A stretch of DNA of 64,000 bases from Rikenellaceae bacterium (GTDB taxonomy: Bacteria; Bacteroidota; Bacteroidia; Bacteroidales; Rikenellaceae). The notes beneath the pieces are model-generated. The model saw only the letters and a list, made by a program, of their open reading frames with translations. It did no database searches and was not told where the DNA came from. Positions within the stretch are counted from its first letter, which is position 1; each line of letters starts with the position of its first letter. The stretch is taken from assembly GCA_015059905.1 (NCBI GenBank), contig SUZN01000001.1, positions 124,001 to 188,000 on the forward strand. Direction: 5' to 3'. The position numbers and the translations under genes are program-made. Of the stretch, positions 52,321 to 61,166 are shown piece after piece.

Positions 52321-52983
52321 CTACTGCTCGAATTTATATCCCACACCCTTGATTGTCACGATATGGTCCTCGCCAATCTTTTGGCGCAACTTACGGATGT
52401 GAACGTCGATTGTTCTGTCGCCAACCACTACATTGCTGCCCCATACCTTGGCGTAAATCTCCTCGCGCGTGAAGAGCTTGCCTGGCTCTGAATGAAGTAG
52501 TTGCAGCAGCGAGAACTCCTTGCGAGGGAGGGTGATGGTCTGCTCGCCCTTACGCACCTGATAGTGCTCAACGTCAATGACCAGACTCTCCGATGTGTTC
52601 TCCTCGACAGGCTTTATGCGTTTGAGTATTGCCTGCACACGACTACGCAGGATGTTCATCTTGATAGGCTTGTTGATGTAGTCATCGGCACCTGCTCCGT
52701 AGCCCTGAAGCTGTGTCTCCTCCGAGCCCACAGCCGAGAGAAATACCACCATCACATTCTTCAAGACAGGCGATTGGCGGATAGCCTTGCAGGTCTCGAT
52801 GCCATCCAATACGGGCATCATCATATCGAGCAGGATAAGATGCGGCTTTATGTCCAGCGCAACCTGTAAACCTTCGGCTCCGTTGGCGGCAGTATGCACT
52901 TCATAACCATCTCTTTCGAGATTGTATTTTACGAACTCCAGAATATCGGCTTCGTCATCAATGAGTAAAATTTTGTATCCCAT
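52321..52983 (-). CDS. OmpR/PhoB-family response regulator, orphan
   Basis: The 220-residue protein has a receiver domain (Asp9, Asp10, phospho-acceptor Asp53 in LILLDMMMP, Lys in INKPI) and a C-terminal winged helix (LPRKEFSLLQLLHSEPGKLFT ... TIDVHIRKLRQKI split over about 150-215). It is full length. No histidine kinase gene is adjacent, so the partner is encoded elsewhere. It directly precedes the M64 peptidase gene. I choose ATG 52983. Confidence 0.94.
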   Translation of the reverse strand: MGYKILLIDDEADILEFVKYNLERDGYEVHTAANGAEGLQVALDIKPHLILLDMMMPVLDGIETCKAIRQSPVLKNVMVVFLSAVGSEETQLQGYGAGADDYINKPIKMNILRSRVQAILKRIKPVEENTSESLVIDVEHYQVRKGEQTITLPRKEFSLLQLLHSEPGKLFTREEIYAKVWGSNVVVGDRTIDVHIRKLRQKIGEDHIVTIKGVGYKFEQ

Positions 52984-52997
52984 AGCTGAATTTTTCA

Positions 52998-53005
52998 CAA
53001 ATATA
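52998..53005 (-). promoter_or_regulatory. -7 box of the response regulator gene
   Basis: Minus-strand TATATTTG, 15 bases from the ATG at 52983. The divergent DUF349 gene has the same octamer at 53051-53058, 45 bases away. Confidence 0.5.
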
Positions 53006-53050
53006 ATAAAATTCCGAGCAAAAAAACGAATAACGAAGCGATAATTTACT

Positions 53051-53058
53051 TATATTTG
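53051..53058 (+). promoter_or_regulatory. -7 box of the DUF349 gene
   Basis: TATATTTG, 43 bases before the ATG at 53101. A -33 TTTG at good spacing is not evident. Confidence 0.55.
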
Positions 53059-53100
53059 CACATCTGTATGTTATAAAAACGGATAACATATAAAACTACT

Positions 53101-55080
53101 ATGACGATGAGTACTGAAAATTCTATCCTTTCGGCTCCTGTGGAGCCTATCGGCGATGCCGATAATGCGCAAAATGTAACTACTGTGGACTCGGCAGTGG
53201 AGTGTGCTGCTGAAGTTGATGAGCAAATGAGTGTTGAGGCTGACCAGATGGCTGCCGATTTTTCAGAGGAGGATGCTGCTCTGGATGCCGAGAAGGCGGG
53301 TCTTGCCATTGGCGAGGAGACTGCCGAGGAGCTTTCGGCGGCAGATGTGGACAAGAACGACCTAAGTGGCAAGAGCAAGCAGGAGCTTGTTGATATGTTC
53401 GAGTCGTTGCTTGAGACGGAGCCTGTGCAGACGCTGCGTAAGAGCGTTGAGGCGATTAAGATAGCCTTCTATAAGTTGCACCGCGCAGAGGTGGATGCAG
53501 CACGCCGCGAGGCTGAGGCTGTGGCAGGCGAGGGCGCAGAGTTTGTGCCCCAGGTGGATGCTCTAGAGGTTAAGCTGAAGGATTTGTTCAAGCAGTATCG
53601 TCAGCGCCGTGACGAGTATATTGCCAACCTCGACTCTATCAAGGAGGAGAATCTGAAGATTAAACTTGAGATTATCGAGGAGTTGAAGGAGTTGGTAAAC
53701 TCTGACGAGACACTGAACAACACATTTGCCAAGTTCCGCGAGTTGCAGCAGCGTTGGAAGGAGACAGGTTTGGTGCCACAGCAAAAGGTTAAGGATTTGT
53801 GGGAGACCTACAACCTGCACGTTGAGAATTTTTACAACTTTATCAAAATAAATAAGGAGTTGCGTGACCTCGACCTGAAGAAGAACTACGAGCAGAAGAT
53901 GCAGCTCTGCGAGCAGGCGGAGGCACTCATCACCGAGCCTTCAATCGTCGAGGCGTTCCACAAGTTGCAGAAGCTGCACGACGAGTGGCGCGAGACAGGT
54001 CCTGTGGCAAACGAGTATAAAGAGGCGTTGTGGGAGCGTTTCAAGGCGGCTTCGAGCCGTATAAATAAGCAGCATCAGGAGTACTTCGACTCAATCAAGC
54101 AGGAGCAGTTGAAGAACCTGGAGCTCAAGAGTGAGCTTTGCTCAAAGACCGAGGCGTTGGTTGATCAGCCATACTCATCACGCAAGGAGTGGAACAAGGC
54201 GAGCGAGCGTCTGATTGAGATTCAGAAGATTTGGCGCACGATTGGCTTTGCTCCAAAGAAGGACAATACGCGCATCTACGAGCGTTTCCGTGCGGCGTGT
54301 GACCGTTTCTTCGAGTCGAAACGTAAGTTCTATGAGGGCGTGAAGGACGAGATGGAGCACAACCTGCAACTCAAGCAGGAGATTTGCGAGGCTGCTGAGG
54401 CATTGAAGAATAGCGAGGATTGGAAGCACGCAACCGAGGAGTTGATAGCCTTGCAGGCGAAGTGGAAGCAGGTGGGTACTGTGTCACGTCGTTACTCCGA
54501 TCAGGTGTGGAAGCGTTTCCGTGCAGCGTGCGACAGTTTCTTTGAGCGTAAGGCGCAGCACTTCGCCAGCATCGAAAGCGAGCACGAGGCTAATCTTGAA
54601 AAGAAACTCGCTCTGATTGAGGAGATGCACGCAGCCGATATCAAGGCGGGTGGCTACGACCTGATTAAGAGTTTCCAGCGTCGTTGGAGTGAGATTGGTT
54701 ATGTGCCCATCAAGCAGAAGGATGCAGTGCAGAAAAAGTATAAGGAGGCTGTGGATGCTATGTTTGGTGTTTTGCGTGGCTCGGAGCGTGACCGCTCGAT
54801 GAATCGCTTCAAGGAGCGCTTGCAGGGGATGAAGTCGCAGTCGGACAAGCGTCTGCGCTCGGAGCGTGAGCGCCTTTATAACAAGGTGCGCCAGATGGAG
54901 CAGGATATTGCGCTGCTGGAGAACAATATCGGTTTCTTCTCAAAGTCGAAGAATGCTGATGCGATGATTGCCGAGATTAACGACAAGATCGCCAAGGCAA
55001 AGCAGGAGTTGCAGCTCACGATAGAGAAAGTTCACCTCATCGACAATTATAACGCCGATGGAGGTAACGACAAAGAATAG
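53101..55080 (+). CDS. DUF349-repeat coiled-coil protein
   Basis: The 659-residue protein has an acidic N-terminal region (1-90), then about five DUF349-type helical repeats. Each carries a W-x2-x-G pattern such as LQQRWKETGLVP, LHDEWRETGPVA, IQKIWRTIGFAP, LQAKWKQVGTVS and FQRRWSEIGYVP, roughly 70 residues apart. It ends in a Lys/Glu-rich coiled coil with VRQMEQDIALLENNIGFF. No signal peptide is present, so it is cytoplasmic. DUF349 proteins are common in Bacteroidetes and Actinobacteria; the function is not known to me. It has its own promoter and a large hairpin downstream. Confidence 0.85.
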   Translation: MTMSTENSILSAPVEPIGDADNAQNVTTVDSAVECAAEVDEQMSVEADQMAADFSEEDAALDAEKAGLAIGEETAEELSAADVDKNDLSGKSKQELVDMFESLLETEPVQTLRKSVEAIKIAFYKLHRAEVDAARREAEAVAGEGAEFVPQVDALEVKLKDLFKQYRQRRDEYIANLDSIKEENLKIKLEIIEELKELVNSDETLNNTFAKFRELQQRWKETGLVPQQKVKDLWETYNLHVENFYNFIKINKELRDLDLKKNYEQKMQLCEQAEALITEPSIVEAFHKLQKLHDEWRETGPVANEYKEALWERFKAASSRINKQHQEYFDSIKQEQLKNLELKSELCSKTEALVDQPYSSRKEWNKASERLIEIQKIWRTIGFAPKKDNTRIYERFRAACDRFFESKRKFYEGVKDEMEHNLQLKQEICEAAEALKNSEDWKHATEELIALQAKWKQVGTVSRRYSDQVWKRFRAACDSFFERKAQHFASIESEHEANLEKKLALIEEMHAADIKAGGYDLIKSFQRRWSEIGYVPIKQKDAVQKKYKEAVDAMFGVLRGSERDRSMNRFKERLQGMKSQSDKRLRSERERLYNKVRQMEQDIALLENNIGFFSKSKNADAMIAEINDKIAKAKQELQLTIEKVHLIDNYNADGGNDKE

Positions 55081-55100
55081 AGTAAATTACTAAAGAGTAC

Positions 55101-55144
55101 GCAAGGTCGGACTCGCGGTCCGATGCCGCGAGCCCGACCGTTGC
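55101..55144 (+). promoter_or_regulatory. GC-rich long hairpin between the DUF349 gene and pyrG
   Basis: The stem is GCAA-GGTCGG-A-CTCGCGG (55101-55118) with CCGCGAG-C-CCGACC-G-TTGC (55126-55144): 17 pairs with one A/C mismatch and one bulged G. No T-run follows, so it is not a standard terminator. A shorter competing hairpin is possible: TCGGAC (55107-55112) with GTCCGA (55118-55123). pyrG begins 57 bases downstream. Confidence 0.6.
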
Positions 55145-55201
55145 AGTGAAATAGGATAGTAGGAAAAGAAGAATAAGTATATATTTAATTTTTATTAGGT
55201 T

Positions 55202-56851
55202 ATGAAATTAAGCAAGCCAAAGTACATCTTCGTTACAGGAGGTGTGGCATCGTCACTGGGTAAGGGTGTTATCTCTGCATCTGTTGCGCGTCTGTTGCAG
55301 GCACGTGGTTATTCTGTTACGGTTCAGAAGTTCGATCCATATATCAACGCTGATCCAGGTAGATTGAATCCATATGAGCACGGTGAGAGTTATGTGACCG
55401 AGGATGGTACAGAGTGTGACCTCGATTTGGGTCATTACGAGCGTTTCACCTCTATCACCACAACAACAAATAACACCGTTACAACAGGAAAGATATATCA
55501 GAGCATCCTGGAGAAGGAGCGTCGCGGTGAGTATATGGGTAAGACAGTGCAGGTTATCCCTCACATTACCGATGAGATTAAGCGCCGTATTCAGCTTTTG
55601 GGAGCTACAAAGAAATACGATGTGATTATTTCGGAGATTGGTGGTACGGTGGGCGATATCGAGTCGTTGCCATACATCGAGTCTGTACGTCAGTTGCGTA
55701 ACGAGTTGGGTTATCAGAACTCGCTGCTCATTCACTTGGCGTGGGTGCCATATATGGCAGTTGCGAGCGAGCATAAGACCAAACCAACACAGCACTCAGT
55801 TAAGGAGCTGCAGTCGGAAGGAGTACAGCCTGACGTATTGGTATTGCGTGCCGAGCACAGCCTGCCAGAGGATGTACGCCGTAAGGTGGCTCTGTTCTGC
55901 AACGTTACACAGGATGCGGTTGTTGAGTCGGTTGATAAGCCTACAATCTATGAGGTGCCACTCAGTATGCGTGACCAGCACCTCGACGATGTTATTCTTC
56001 GCAAGTTGGGCATTGAGGATCATGGTGAGCCTGATTTGGCTGCTTGGCGCGAGTTTGTTGAGAAGATTAAAAATCCTAACAAGCGCGTTGAGGTTGCTTT
56101 GGTGGGTAAGTACACAGAACTTCCTGATGCATATAAGTCAATCAACGAGTCATTCATTCACGCTGGAGCTGCCAATCACTGTAAGGTAAAGGTACACTAC
56201 GTGGCAGCCGAGAGTGTCACAGCCGATAATGTGGCAGAGTTGCTTGGCGGTGTATCTGGTATTTTTGTAGCTCCAGGCTCGGGTGTGCGTGGCTTTGAGG
56301 GTAAGGTTGAGGCTGTGCGTTATGCTCGTGAGAACAATGTTCCATTCTTCGGCATATGCTTGGGTATGGAGAGCGCAATCGTTGAGTTTGCCCGCAACGT
56401 ACTCGGCATTAAGGATGCTAACTCACCAGAGATGGACCCACAGACAAAGTCTCCTGTGATTGACATTATGGAGGAGCAGAAGAAGGTTACACTCAAGGGC
56501 GGTACAATTATGCGCTTGGGCGGTTATGCTTGTAATCTGAAGAGCGGCTCGAAGATAGCGCAGGCTTATGGTAAGGAGTCTATCGTTGAGCGTCATCGTC
56601 ACCGCTATGAGTTCAACAGCAACTACCTTGAGCAGTTTGAGCAGGCAGGTATGATGGTTTCGGGTGTTAATCCTGACACAGGTCTTGTAGAGGCTATGGA
56701 GCTCAAGAACCACCCTTGGTTTGTTGGTACACTCTTCAATCCAGAGTATCATAGCACGGTATCTACACCAGCTCCATTGTTCGTGTCGTTCGTTGCGGCA
56801 GCATTGGAGTTCCAGAAGGCAAAGAAGGCAGAGGAGAAGGCTGCGAAATAG
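55202..56851 (+). CDS. pyrG: CTP synthase
   Basis: The 549-residue enzyme has an N-terminal synthase domain (KYIFVTGGVASSLGKGVISA, 7-26, and QKFDPYINADPG) and a C-terminal class I glutamine amidotransferase with the nucleophile Cys in FFGICLGMES and a catalytic His/Glu near NPEYHST. It makes CTP from UTP, ATP and glutamine. The length is standard. It is preceded by the large hairpin at 55101-55144 and followed by yidC after 19 bases. Confidence 0.98.
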   Translation: MKLSKPKYIFVTGGVASSLGKGVISASVARLLQARGYSVTVQKFDPYINADPGRLNPYEHGESYVTEDGTECDLDLGHYERFTSITTTTNNTVTTGKIYQSILEKERRGEYMGKTVQVIPHITDEIKRRIQLLGATKKYDVIISEIGGTVGDIESLPYIESVRQLRNELGYQNSLLIHLAWVPYMAVASEHKTKPTQHSVKELQSEGVQPDVLVLRAEHSLPEDVRRKVALFCNVTQDAVVESVDKPTIYEVPLSMRDQHLDDVILRKLGIEDHGEPDLAAWREFVEKIKNPNKRVEVALVGKYTELPDAYKSINESFIHAGAANHCKVKVHYVAAESVTADNVAELLGGVSGIFVAPGSGVRGFEGKVEAVRYARENNVPFFGICLGMESAIVEFARNVLGIKDANSPEMDPQTKSPVIDIMEEQKKVTLKGGTIMRLGGYACNLKSGSKIAQAYGKESIVERHRHRYEFNSNYLEQFEQAGMMVSGVNPDTGLVEAMELKNHPWFVGTLFNPEYHSTVSTPAPLFVSFVAAALEFQKAKKAEEKAAK

Positions 56852-56870
56852 TAATTTTTAACAATTTGAA

Positions 56871-58802
56871 ATGGATAAGAAAACGATTATTGGAGTTGTG
56901 CTAATGTCGGTGATATTCATCGGCTATATGATTTTCAACTCACGTCAGCAGGCAGAATATCAACAGTATATGGCGCAGGTGCAGGCCGAGGAGCAGGCAC
57001 TTGCTGAGGCAGAGCAGGCTACGCAGCCTGTTGTGGAGGAGTTGTCTGATAGTTTGAAGCAGGTGGCAGCCGAGGCTGCAGCGCAGCGCGAGAAGGAGCT
57101 TTTTGGTGAGAGTCTCGTTGAGGCGCGTGTGGGCGAGGAGCAGGTGTTTACAATGGCGAATGACTATTTGACAGTCAATTTCTCTACTCGTGGTGGTATG
57201 ATGAAGAAGGCGGTGCTTGCCGATTATACAAAGTATGCACCCAAAGAGGAGCGTAATGAGTTGGTAACGTTGTTTGACCCCGAGAGCGCCGTGTTTGATA
57301 TGGAGTTCTATGTGAAGAAGGGTCTTAACAATGTGAAGGTAAACACCTCGGAGTATTTCTTTACGAGTGAAGGCGTACGCCGTGAGGCGGGTCGTCAGGT
57401 ACTCCAGATGCGTCTGGAGGTTGGTACAGGTGCTTTTTTGGTGTATGAGTATGTGCTCTACGATGAGAAGCAGCCTTCACGTGACTACCTTCTTGATTTC
57501 AACGTAAAACTCGAAAACTTGTCGCCAATTATGGCGCAGCAGTCGTCGTTGGGTATGATGTGGAGCAACCGCACATTCCAGAACGAGCGCAGCTTCAAGA
57601 ACGAGAATCTCTACACAACACTCTCATATCGCTTGCCAGGCGAGGACGATGTTGAGGACCTGGGTATGAGTGAGGATAACAAGTCGAAGCAGGTGCAGAG
57701 CGAGGTTAATTGGGTGGCATTCCGTCAGCAGTTCTTCTCGCAGACCTTCATCGCTCACCAGAACTTCGCCTATGCCGATATGGGCTTCACAACCGAGGAG
57801 CAGGGCTCTGGTTTTATCAAGCACTACACCTCGCGTATGGGTGTGAACTATACACCACAGACCGAGGAGTATAACTTCTCATTATATTGCGGACCAAATA
57901 AGTATCCTATCCTTCAGGGTGTGGTGGGTGCTGATGGCGAGAGTATCGCTATGGAGCGCTTGATTCCGCTGGGTGGCTGGCTCGTTGGTTGGTTTAACCG
58001 CTGGGTTGTTATCCCTGTGTTTGACTTCCTGAGCAAGTATATCGCAAACTTCGGTATCATCATCCTTATCCTTACGGTGCTGGTTAAGCTGGTGATCTTC
58101 CCGCTTACATATAAGAGCTACCTCTCTTCTGCGAAGATGCGTGTTATCAAGCCAGAGATGGATGCCTTGAACGAGAAGTACCCACGTCAGGAGGATGCAA
58201 TGAAGAAGCAGCAGGAGATGATGAACCTCTATAAGAAGGCAGGTATCAGCCCTATGGGCGGTTGCTTGCCAATGCTTATTCAGTTGCCTCTGTTGTGGGC
58301 TCTGTTCCGCTTATTCCCAGTAAGTATCGAGTTGCGTGGCAAGTCATTCTTGTGGGCAGATGATTTGTCATCATACGATAGCATCCTTAATCTCCCATTC
58401 ACCATCCCATTCTATGGCGACCACGTCAGCTTGTTCTGTCTGTTGATGTGTATCACAATGATTGGCTTCTCATATATCAACTATCAGCAGAACTCGGCAG
58501 CATCGGGTCAGATGGCAGGTATGAAGTTTATGATGGTGTATATGATGCCAGCGATGATGCTCTTCTGGTTTAACGACTATGCATCGGGCTTGTGCTACTA
58601 CTACTTGCTTTCACAGGTCTTCACAATGATTCTGATGACAGGTATGCGTCGTTTTGTTGATGATGACAAGATCCGCTTCATTATGGAGCAGAACAGCAAG
58701 AAACATAAGAACAAGAAGAAGTCGAAGTTCCAGTTGCGTTATGAGGAGTTGATGCGTCAGCAGGAGGAGCTTGCACGTCAGCAGGCAAAAAAGAAAAAGT
58801 AG
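56871..58802 (+). CDS. yidC: Membrane protein insertase YidC
   Basis: The 643-residue protein has an N-terminal membrane helix (about 5-22), a coiled and acidic linker rich in Ala and Glu (25-75), a periplasmic beta-domain (about 85-360), and the conserved insertase core from about 380 to 600. Core features include ILTVLVKLVIFPLTYKSYLS, a conserved Arg in the groove region and GGCLPMLIQLPLLWALFRL. The C-terminal tail is strongly basic (KKHKNKKKSK ... AKKKK). It inserts proteins such as ATP synthase subunit c into the inner membrane. It is co-transcribed with pyrG. Confidence 0.97.
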   Translation: MDKKTIIGVVLMSVIFIGYMIFNSRQQAEYQQYMAQVQAEEQALAEAEQATQPVVEELSDSLKQVAAEAAAQREKELFGESLVEARVGEEQVFTMANDYLTVNFSTRGGMMKKAVLADYTKYAPKEERNELVTLFDPESAVFDMEFYVKKGLNNVKVNTSEYFFTSEGVRREAGRQVLQMRLEVGTGAFLVYEYVLYDEKQPSRDYLLDFNVKLENLSPIMAQQSSLGMMWSNRTFQNERSFKNENLYTTLSYRLPGEDDVEDLGMSEDNKSKQVQSEVNWVAFRQQFFSQTFIAHQNFAYADMGFTTEEQGSGFIKHYTSRMGVNYTPQTEEYNFSLYCGPNKYPILQGVVGADGESIAMERLIPLGGWLVGWFNRWVVIPVFDFLSKYIANFGIIILILTVLVKLVIFPLTYKSYLSSAKMRVIKPEMDALNEKYPRQEDAMKKQQEMMNLYKKAGISPMGGCLPMLIQLPLLWALFRLFPVSIELRGKSFLWADDLSSYDSILNLPFTIPFYGDHVSLFCLLMCITMIGFSYINYQQNSAASGQMAGMKFMMVYMMPAMMLFWFNDYASGLCYYYLLSQVFTMILMTGMRRFVDDDKIRFIMEQNSKKHKNKKKSKFQLRYEELMRQQEELARQQAKKKK

Positions 58803-58823
58803 GGTAGTAATACCTTATATATA

Positions 58824-58859
58824 AATAGTCCGAGGCAATCACCTCGGACTATTTTTTGT
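58824..58859 (+). terminator. Terminator after yidC
   Basis: AATAGTCCGAGG (58824-58835) and CCTCGGACTATT (58842-58853) pair perfectly around a six-base loop, followed by TTTTGTTT. Confidence 0.92.
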
Positions 58860-58870
58860 TTATTCTATCT

Positions 58871-58961
58871 TTCCTCTTGCTATTTCCTCTTGCTATTCCC
58901 TCCTGCTATTCTCTCCTGCTGTTCCCTCCTGCTATTCTCTCTTGCTATTCTCTCCTGCTGC
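58871..58961. repeat. Seven-copy 13-bp pyrimidine-rich tandem repeat
   Basis: Seven consecutive 13-base units of consensus TYYCTCYTGCTRT run from 58871 to 58961 (the first two identical, the rest with one to three changes). A degraded eighth copy runs into the stop codon of the riboflavin kinase gene at 58967-58969. It lies between two convergent genes, next to the yidC terminator. The octamer CTCTTGCT occurs in units 1, 2 and 6 and also twice in the ackA leader. Confidence 0.9.
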
Positions 58962-58966
58962 CCCTC

Positions 58967-59320
58967 CTACTCTTCTGCCTGGCAGCGGGCGGCATCAGCA
59001 GCGAGTTGATTACGCAGAGCCTCAATCGAGTTAAAACGCTGCTCATCCCTAATCTTGCATACCAAATCAACGCTTATTGTCTTGCCATATAAGTCGCCCT
59101 CAAATCCGAAGATATGGGTCTCCAACAGTCGTGTACGTCCATCCACCGAGGGTCGGTAACCTACGTTAGACATCGCCTTGAAATGTTTGCCGTCGAACTC
59201 TACACGAGAGAAATAGACTCCGTTATCTATGTTTATATTGTGTGCATCAATGTTGGCTGTGGGAAATCCCATCTTTCTGCCAAGTTGAGCCCCGTGAATT
59301 ACCTCACCTGTTATAATCAT
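58967..59320 (-). CDS. Stand-alone riboflavin kinase domain
   Basis: The 117-residue protein consists only of the flavokinase domain normally at the C-terminus of bifunctional RibF. GEVIHGAQLGRKMGFPTANID (5-25) carries the nucleotide/Mg site, NVGYRPSVDG follows, and LETHIFGFEGDLYGK holds the catalytic Glu. It ends with FNSIEALRNQLAADAARC. No FAD synthetase domain is encoded in any frame upstream; the preceding gene is an AI-2E-family transporter. It probably phosphorylates riboflavin to FMN only. A normal RibF elsewhere in the genome is likely but not visible. Confidence 0.85.
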   Translation of the reverse strand: MIITGEVIHGAQLGRKMGFPTANIDAHNINIDNGVYFSRVEFDGKHFKAMSNVGYRPSVDGRTRLLETHIFGFEGDLYGKTISVDLVCKIRDEQRFNSIEALRNQLAADAARCQAEE

Positions 59321-59355
59321 TACTAAATAAGTTTACTTCGCTCTCCATCTCGCGT

Positions 59356-60468
59356 TTATATGTTTTGCGTGAGCTTCTGCACCAGCGCAAACTGCGAGAA
59401 AAACTCCTTGGCGAGCACTCGGAGAACGGTATATAGTGGTATTGCGAGCAACATACCGATAATGCCTGCAAGATTACCAGCTAAAAGAATTACTAAAAAT
59501 ATCTCCAGCGGGTGGGCCTTCACTCGCTCGGAGTAGATTGTTGGCTGAAGTACGAAATCGTCAAAGCCCTTGATGCAGAATAGTATGACGCCGATAACAA
59601 AGAATGAGTGTATCGCGCCCAAATCCCCTATTGGGGCAATAACTCCGATACATGCAGAGATAATGCCTCCCATCAGCGGACCAGCATAGGGGATGACATT
59701 CATCACGCCCATAATCAAACCAATGAGCAGAGCATTGTCGGTCTTCATACCGATAAGTATCATCACCGTCGATATCACAATCATCAATATAAGGCTCTCG
59801 GTCAGAATTCCCGTAAAGTATCGTGAGAGCAGATAGGTGATTGAATCCAGCGCGCGTGTTACGTTCTCCTGCAATCGTACGGGGAAAAGACTTGTCACCA
59901 TTGAGTAGAAGAGTCCATCCTCCTTGAGGAAAAAGAATGTGATGAACGATATGGAGAAGATGGCGATGAGTGACGATAAGGTGATGTTAATCACCGACGA
60001 CACCGTGTCGTTCACCGTGTTATAGTTCACCAGATTGCCCAAATGCTCGACTATTGTATCGCTCAACGAGAAGTGGGTCTCGGGGAGAGCGAATGTGCGG
60101 CTCAAGTATTGCTGAGCGTGCGATATAGGCTCCTCGACAGACGCCATAACCGACGAGAAATCGAGCTGTGCGAATTCGTTTATCTTACCGAAGATAAGCG
60201 GGATAAAGAGCGAGAAAAAGGTTGAGAACAATGCTATGATGGCGATGAGCGTGATTGACGCTGCTGCCCATCGAGGTAGCGTATATTTGCCGATATGCTG
60301 CTTCGCAAGCCAATTAACCAGCGGACGACCCATAATGGCCAGCACCGCAGAGACAAGGATGTATATCACCACAGACATAAAATACCAAATCAGAAATAGT
60401 ATTCCTGCTGCGATGAGACCTCCTGCTAGAAATCGAAGTATGTTTTGCGGAGTCAAAGCCATTGTCAT
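59356..60468 (-). CDS. AI-2E family transporter (PF01594)
   Basis: The 370-residue membrane protein has about eight helices in the PerM/YdiK pattern: two to three near the N-terminus, a periplasmic segment (about 85-150) and the conserved PYAGPLMGGIISACIGVIAP block near 255-275. Characterised relatives export autoinducer-2 or act as Na+/H+ antiporters; the substrate here is unknown. ATGs at 60468 and 60462 are both possible starts, and a GTG at 60471 overlaps the psd stop. It is tightly linked to psd. Confidence 0.87.
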   Translation of the reverse strand: MTMALTPQNILRFLAGGLIAAGILFLIWYFMSVVIYILVSAVLAIMGRPLVNWLAKQHIGKYTLPRWAAASITLIAIIALFSTFFSLFIPLIFGKINEFAQLDFSSVMASVEEPISHAQQYLSRTFALPETHFSLSDTIVEHLGNLVNYNTVNDTVSSVINITLSSLIAIFSISFITFFFLKEDGLFYSMVTSLFPVRLQENVTRALDSITYLLSRYFTGILTESLILMIVISTVMILIGMKTDNALLIGLIMGVMNVIPYAGPLMGGIISACIGVIAPIGDLGAIHSFFVIGVILFCIKGFDDFVLQPTIYSERVKAHPLEIFLVILLAGNLAGIIGMLLAIPLYTVLRVLAKEFFSQFALVQKLTQNI

Positions 60469-60470
60469 CA

Positions 60471-61142
60471 CTATTTTTTAGGCAGACGAGCCAGAGGAGT
60501 CTGTGAGCCCTTTACACCGTCACCAATCTCTACCAGCAATTCGCTATCCTTTGGGATAAGCACATCAATTCTCGAACCGAACTTGATAAAGCCGAAGACA
60601 TCGTTCTGCTTAACCTGCTGTCCAACTTTCACATACGACACGATACGGCGTGCGATAAGACCTGCCACCTGACGGAACAATACGCTCTTGCCGTTATCCA
60701 TCTTCACAACGGTTGTCGTGCGCTCGTTCTCGGTCGATGACTTTGGATGCCAAGCGATAAGGAAGCGACCTGGGTGGTATTTGTAATACTCAACCTCGCC
60801 ACCCACAGGCAGCCAGTTCATATGGATGTTGGTAATAGACATAAAGATTGAGATTTGCATCATCTCCTTCTTCATATATTCGTCCTCATAAACTACCTCT
60901 GTGACAACGACCCTACCGTCGCAAGGCGAGAAGATAAGCTCTGGGTCGTGAATCTTCACGCGGCGTGGCTCACGGAAGAATGCGATGATAAAGAGCCAGA
61001 AGGCGAAAAGGATTACTGCGCTTGTGATAAGCAATCCTGTGCCGTAGTGATGGCTCTGGAAGTAGTAGAGTAACGACCATAACACAAGACAAATGAGTCC
61101 CGAAATGGCGATAATTCTGTAACCTTCTTTATTGATTTTCAT
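60471..61142 (-). CDS. psd: Phosphatidylserine decarboxylase
   Basis: The 223-residue proenzyme has two N-terminal membrane helices (about 9-56), FSPCDGRVV (71-79), the block TNIHMNWLPVGGEVEY (104-119) and the self-cleavage site FGSRIDVLIP (188-197), where Ser190 becomes the pyruvoyl group. The cleavage motif is GS in FGSR rather than LGST, as in the short Psd group. It makes phosphatidylethanolamine in the inner membrane. It is 24 bases after cdsA, which makes its upstream lipid precursor. Confidence 0.93.
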   Translation of the reverse strand: MKINKEGYRIIAISGLICLVLWSLLYYFQSHHYGTGLLITSAVILFAFWLFIIAFFREPRRVKIHDPELIFSPCDGRVVVTEVVYEDEYMKKEMMQISIFMSITNIHMNWLPVGGEVEYYKYHPGRFLIAWHPKSSTENERTTTVVKMDNGKSVLFRQVAGLIARRIVSYVKVGQQVKQNDVFGFIKFGSRIDVLIPKDSELLVEIGDGVKGSQTPLARLPKK

Positions 61143-61166
61143 ATCTTTGGGTTTTAAGGTTTCTTA

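Noticed and set aside
58871..58961. A CRISPR array
   Set aside because: The 13-base units are directly adjacent with no spacers, are not palindromic, and no cas genes are in the window.
60469..60471. GTG at 60471 as the start of the AI-2E-family transporter
   Set aside because: It overlaps the psd stop, and two ATGs follow within nine bases. The coding difference is only one to three residues.
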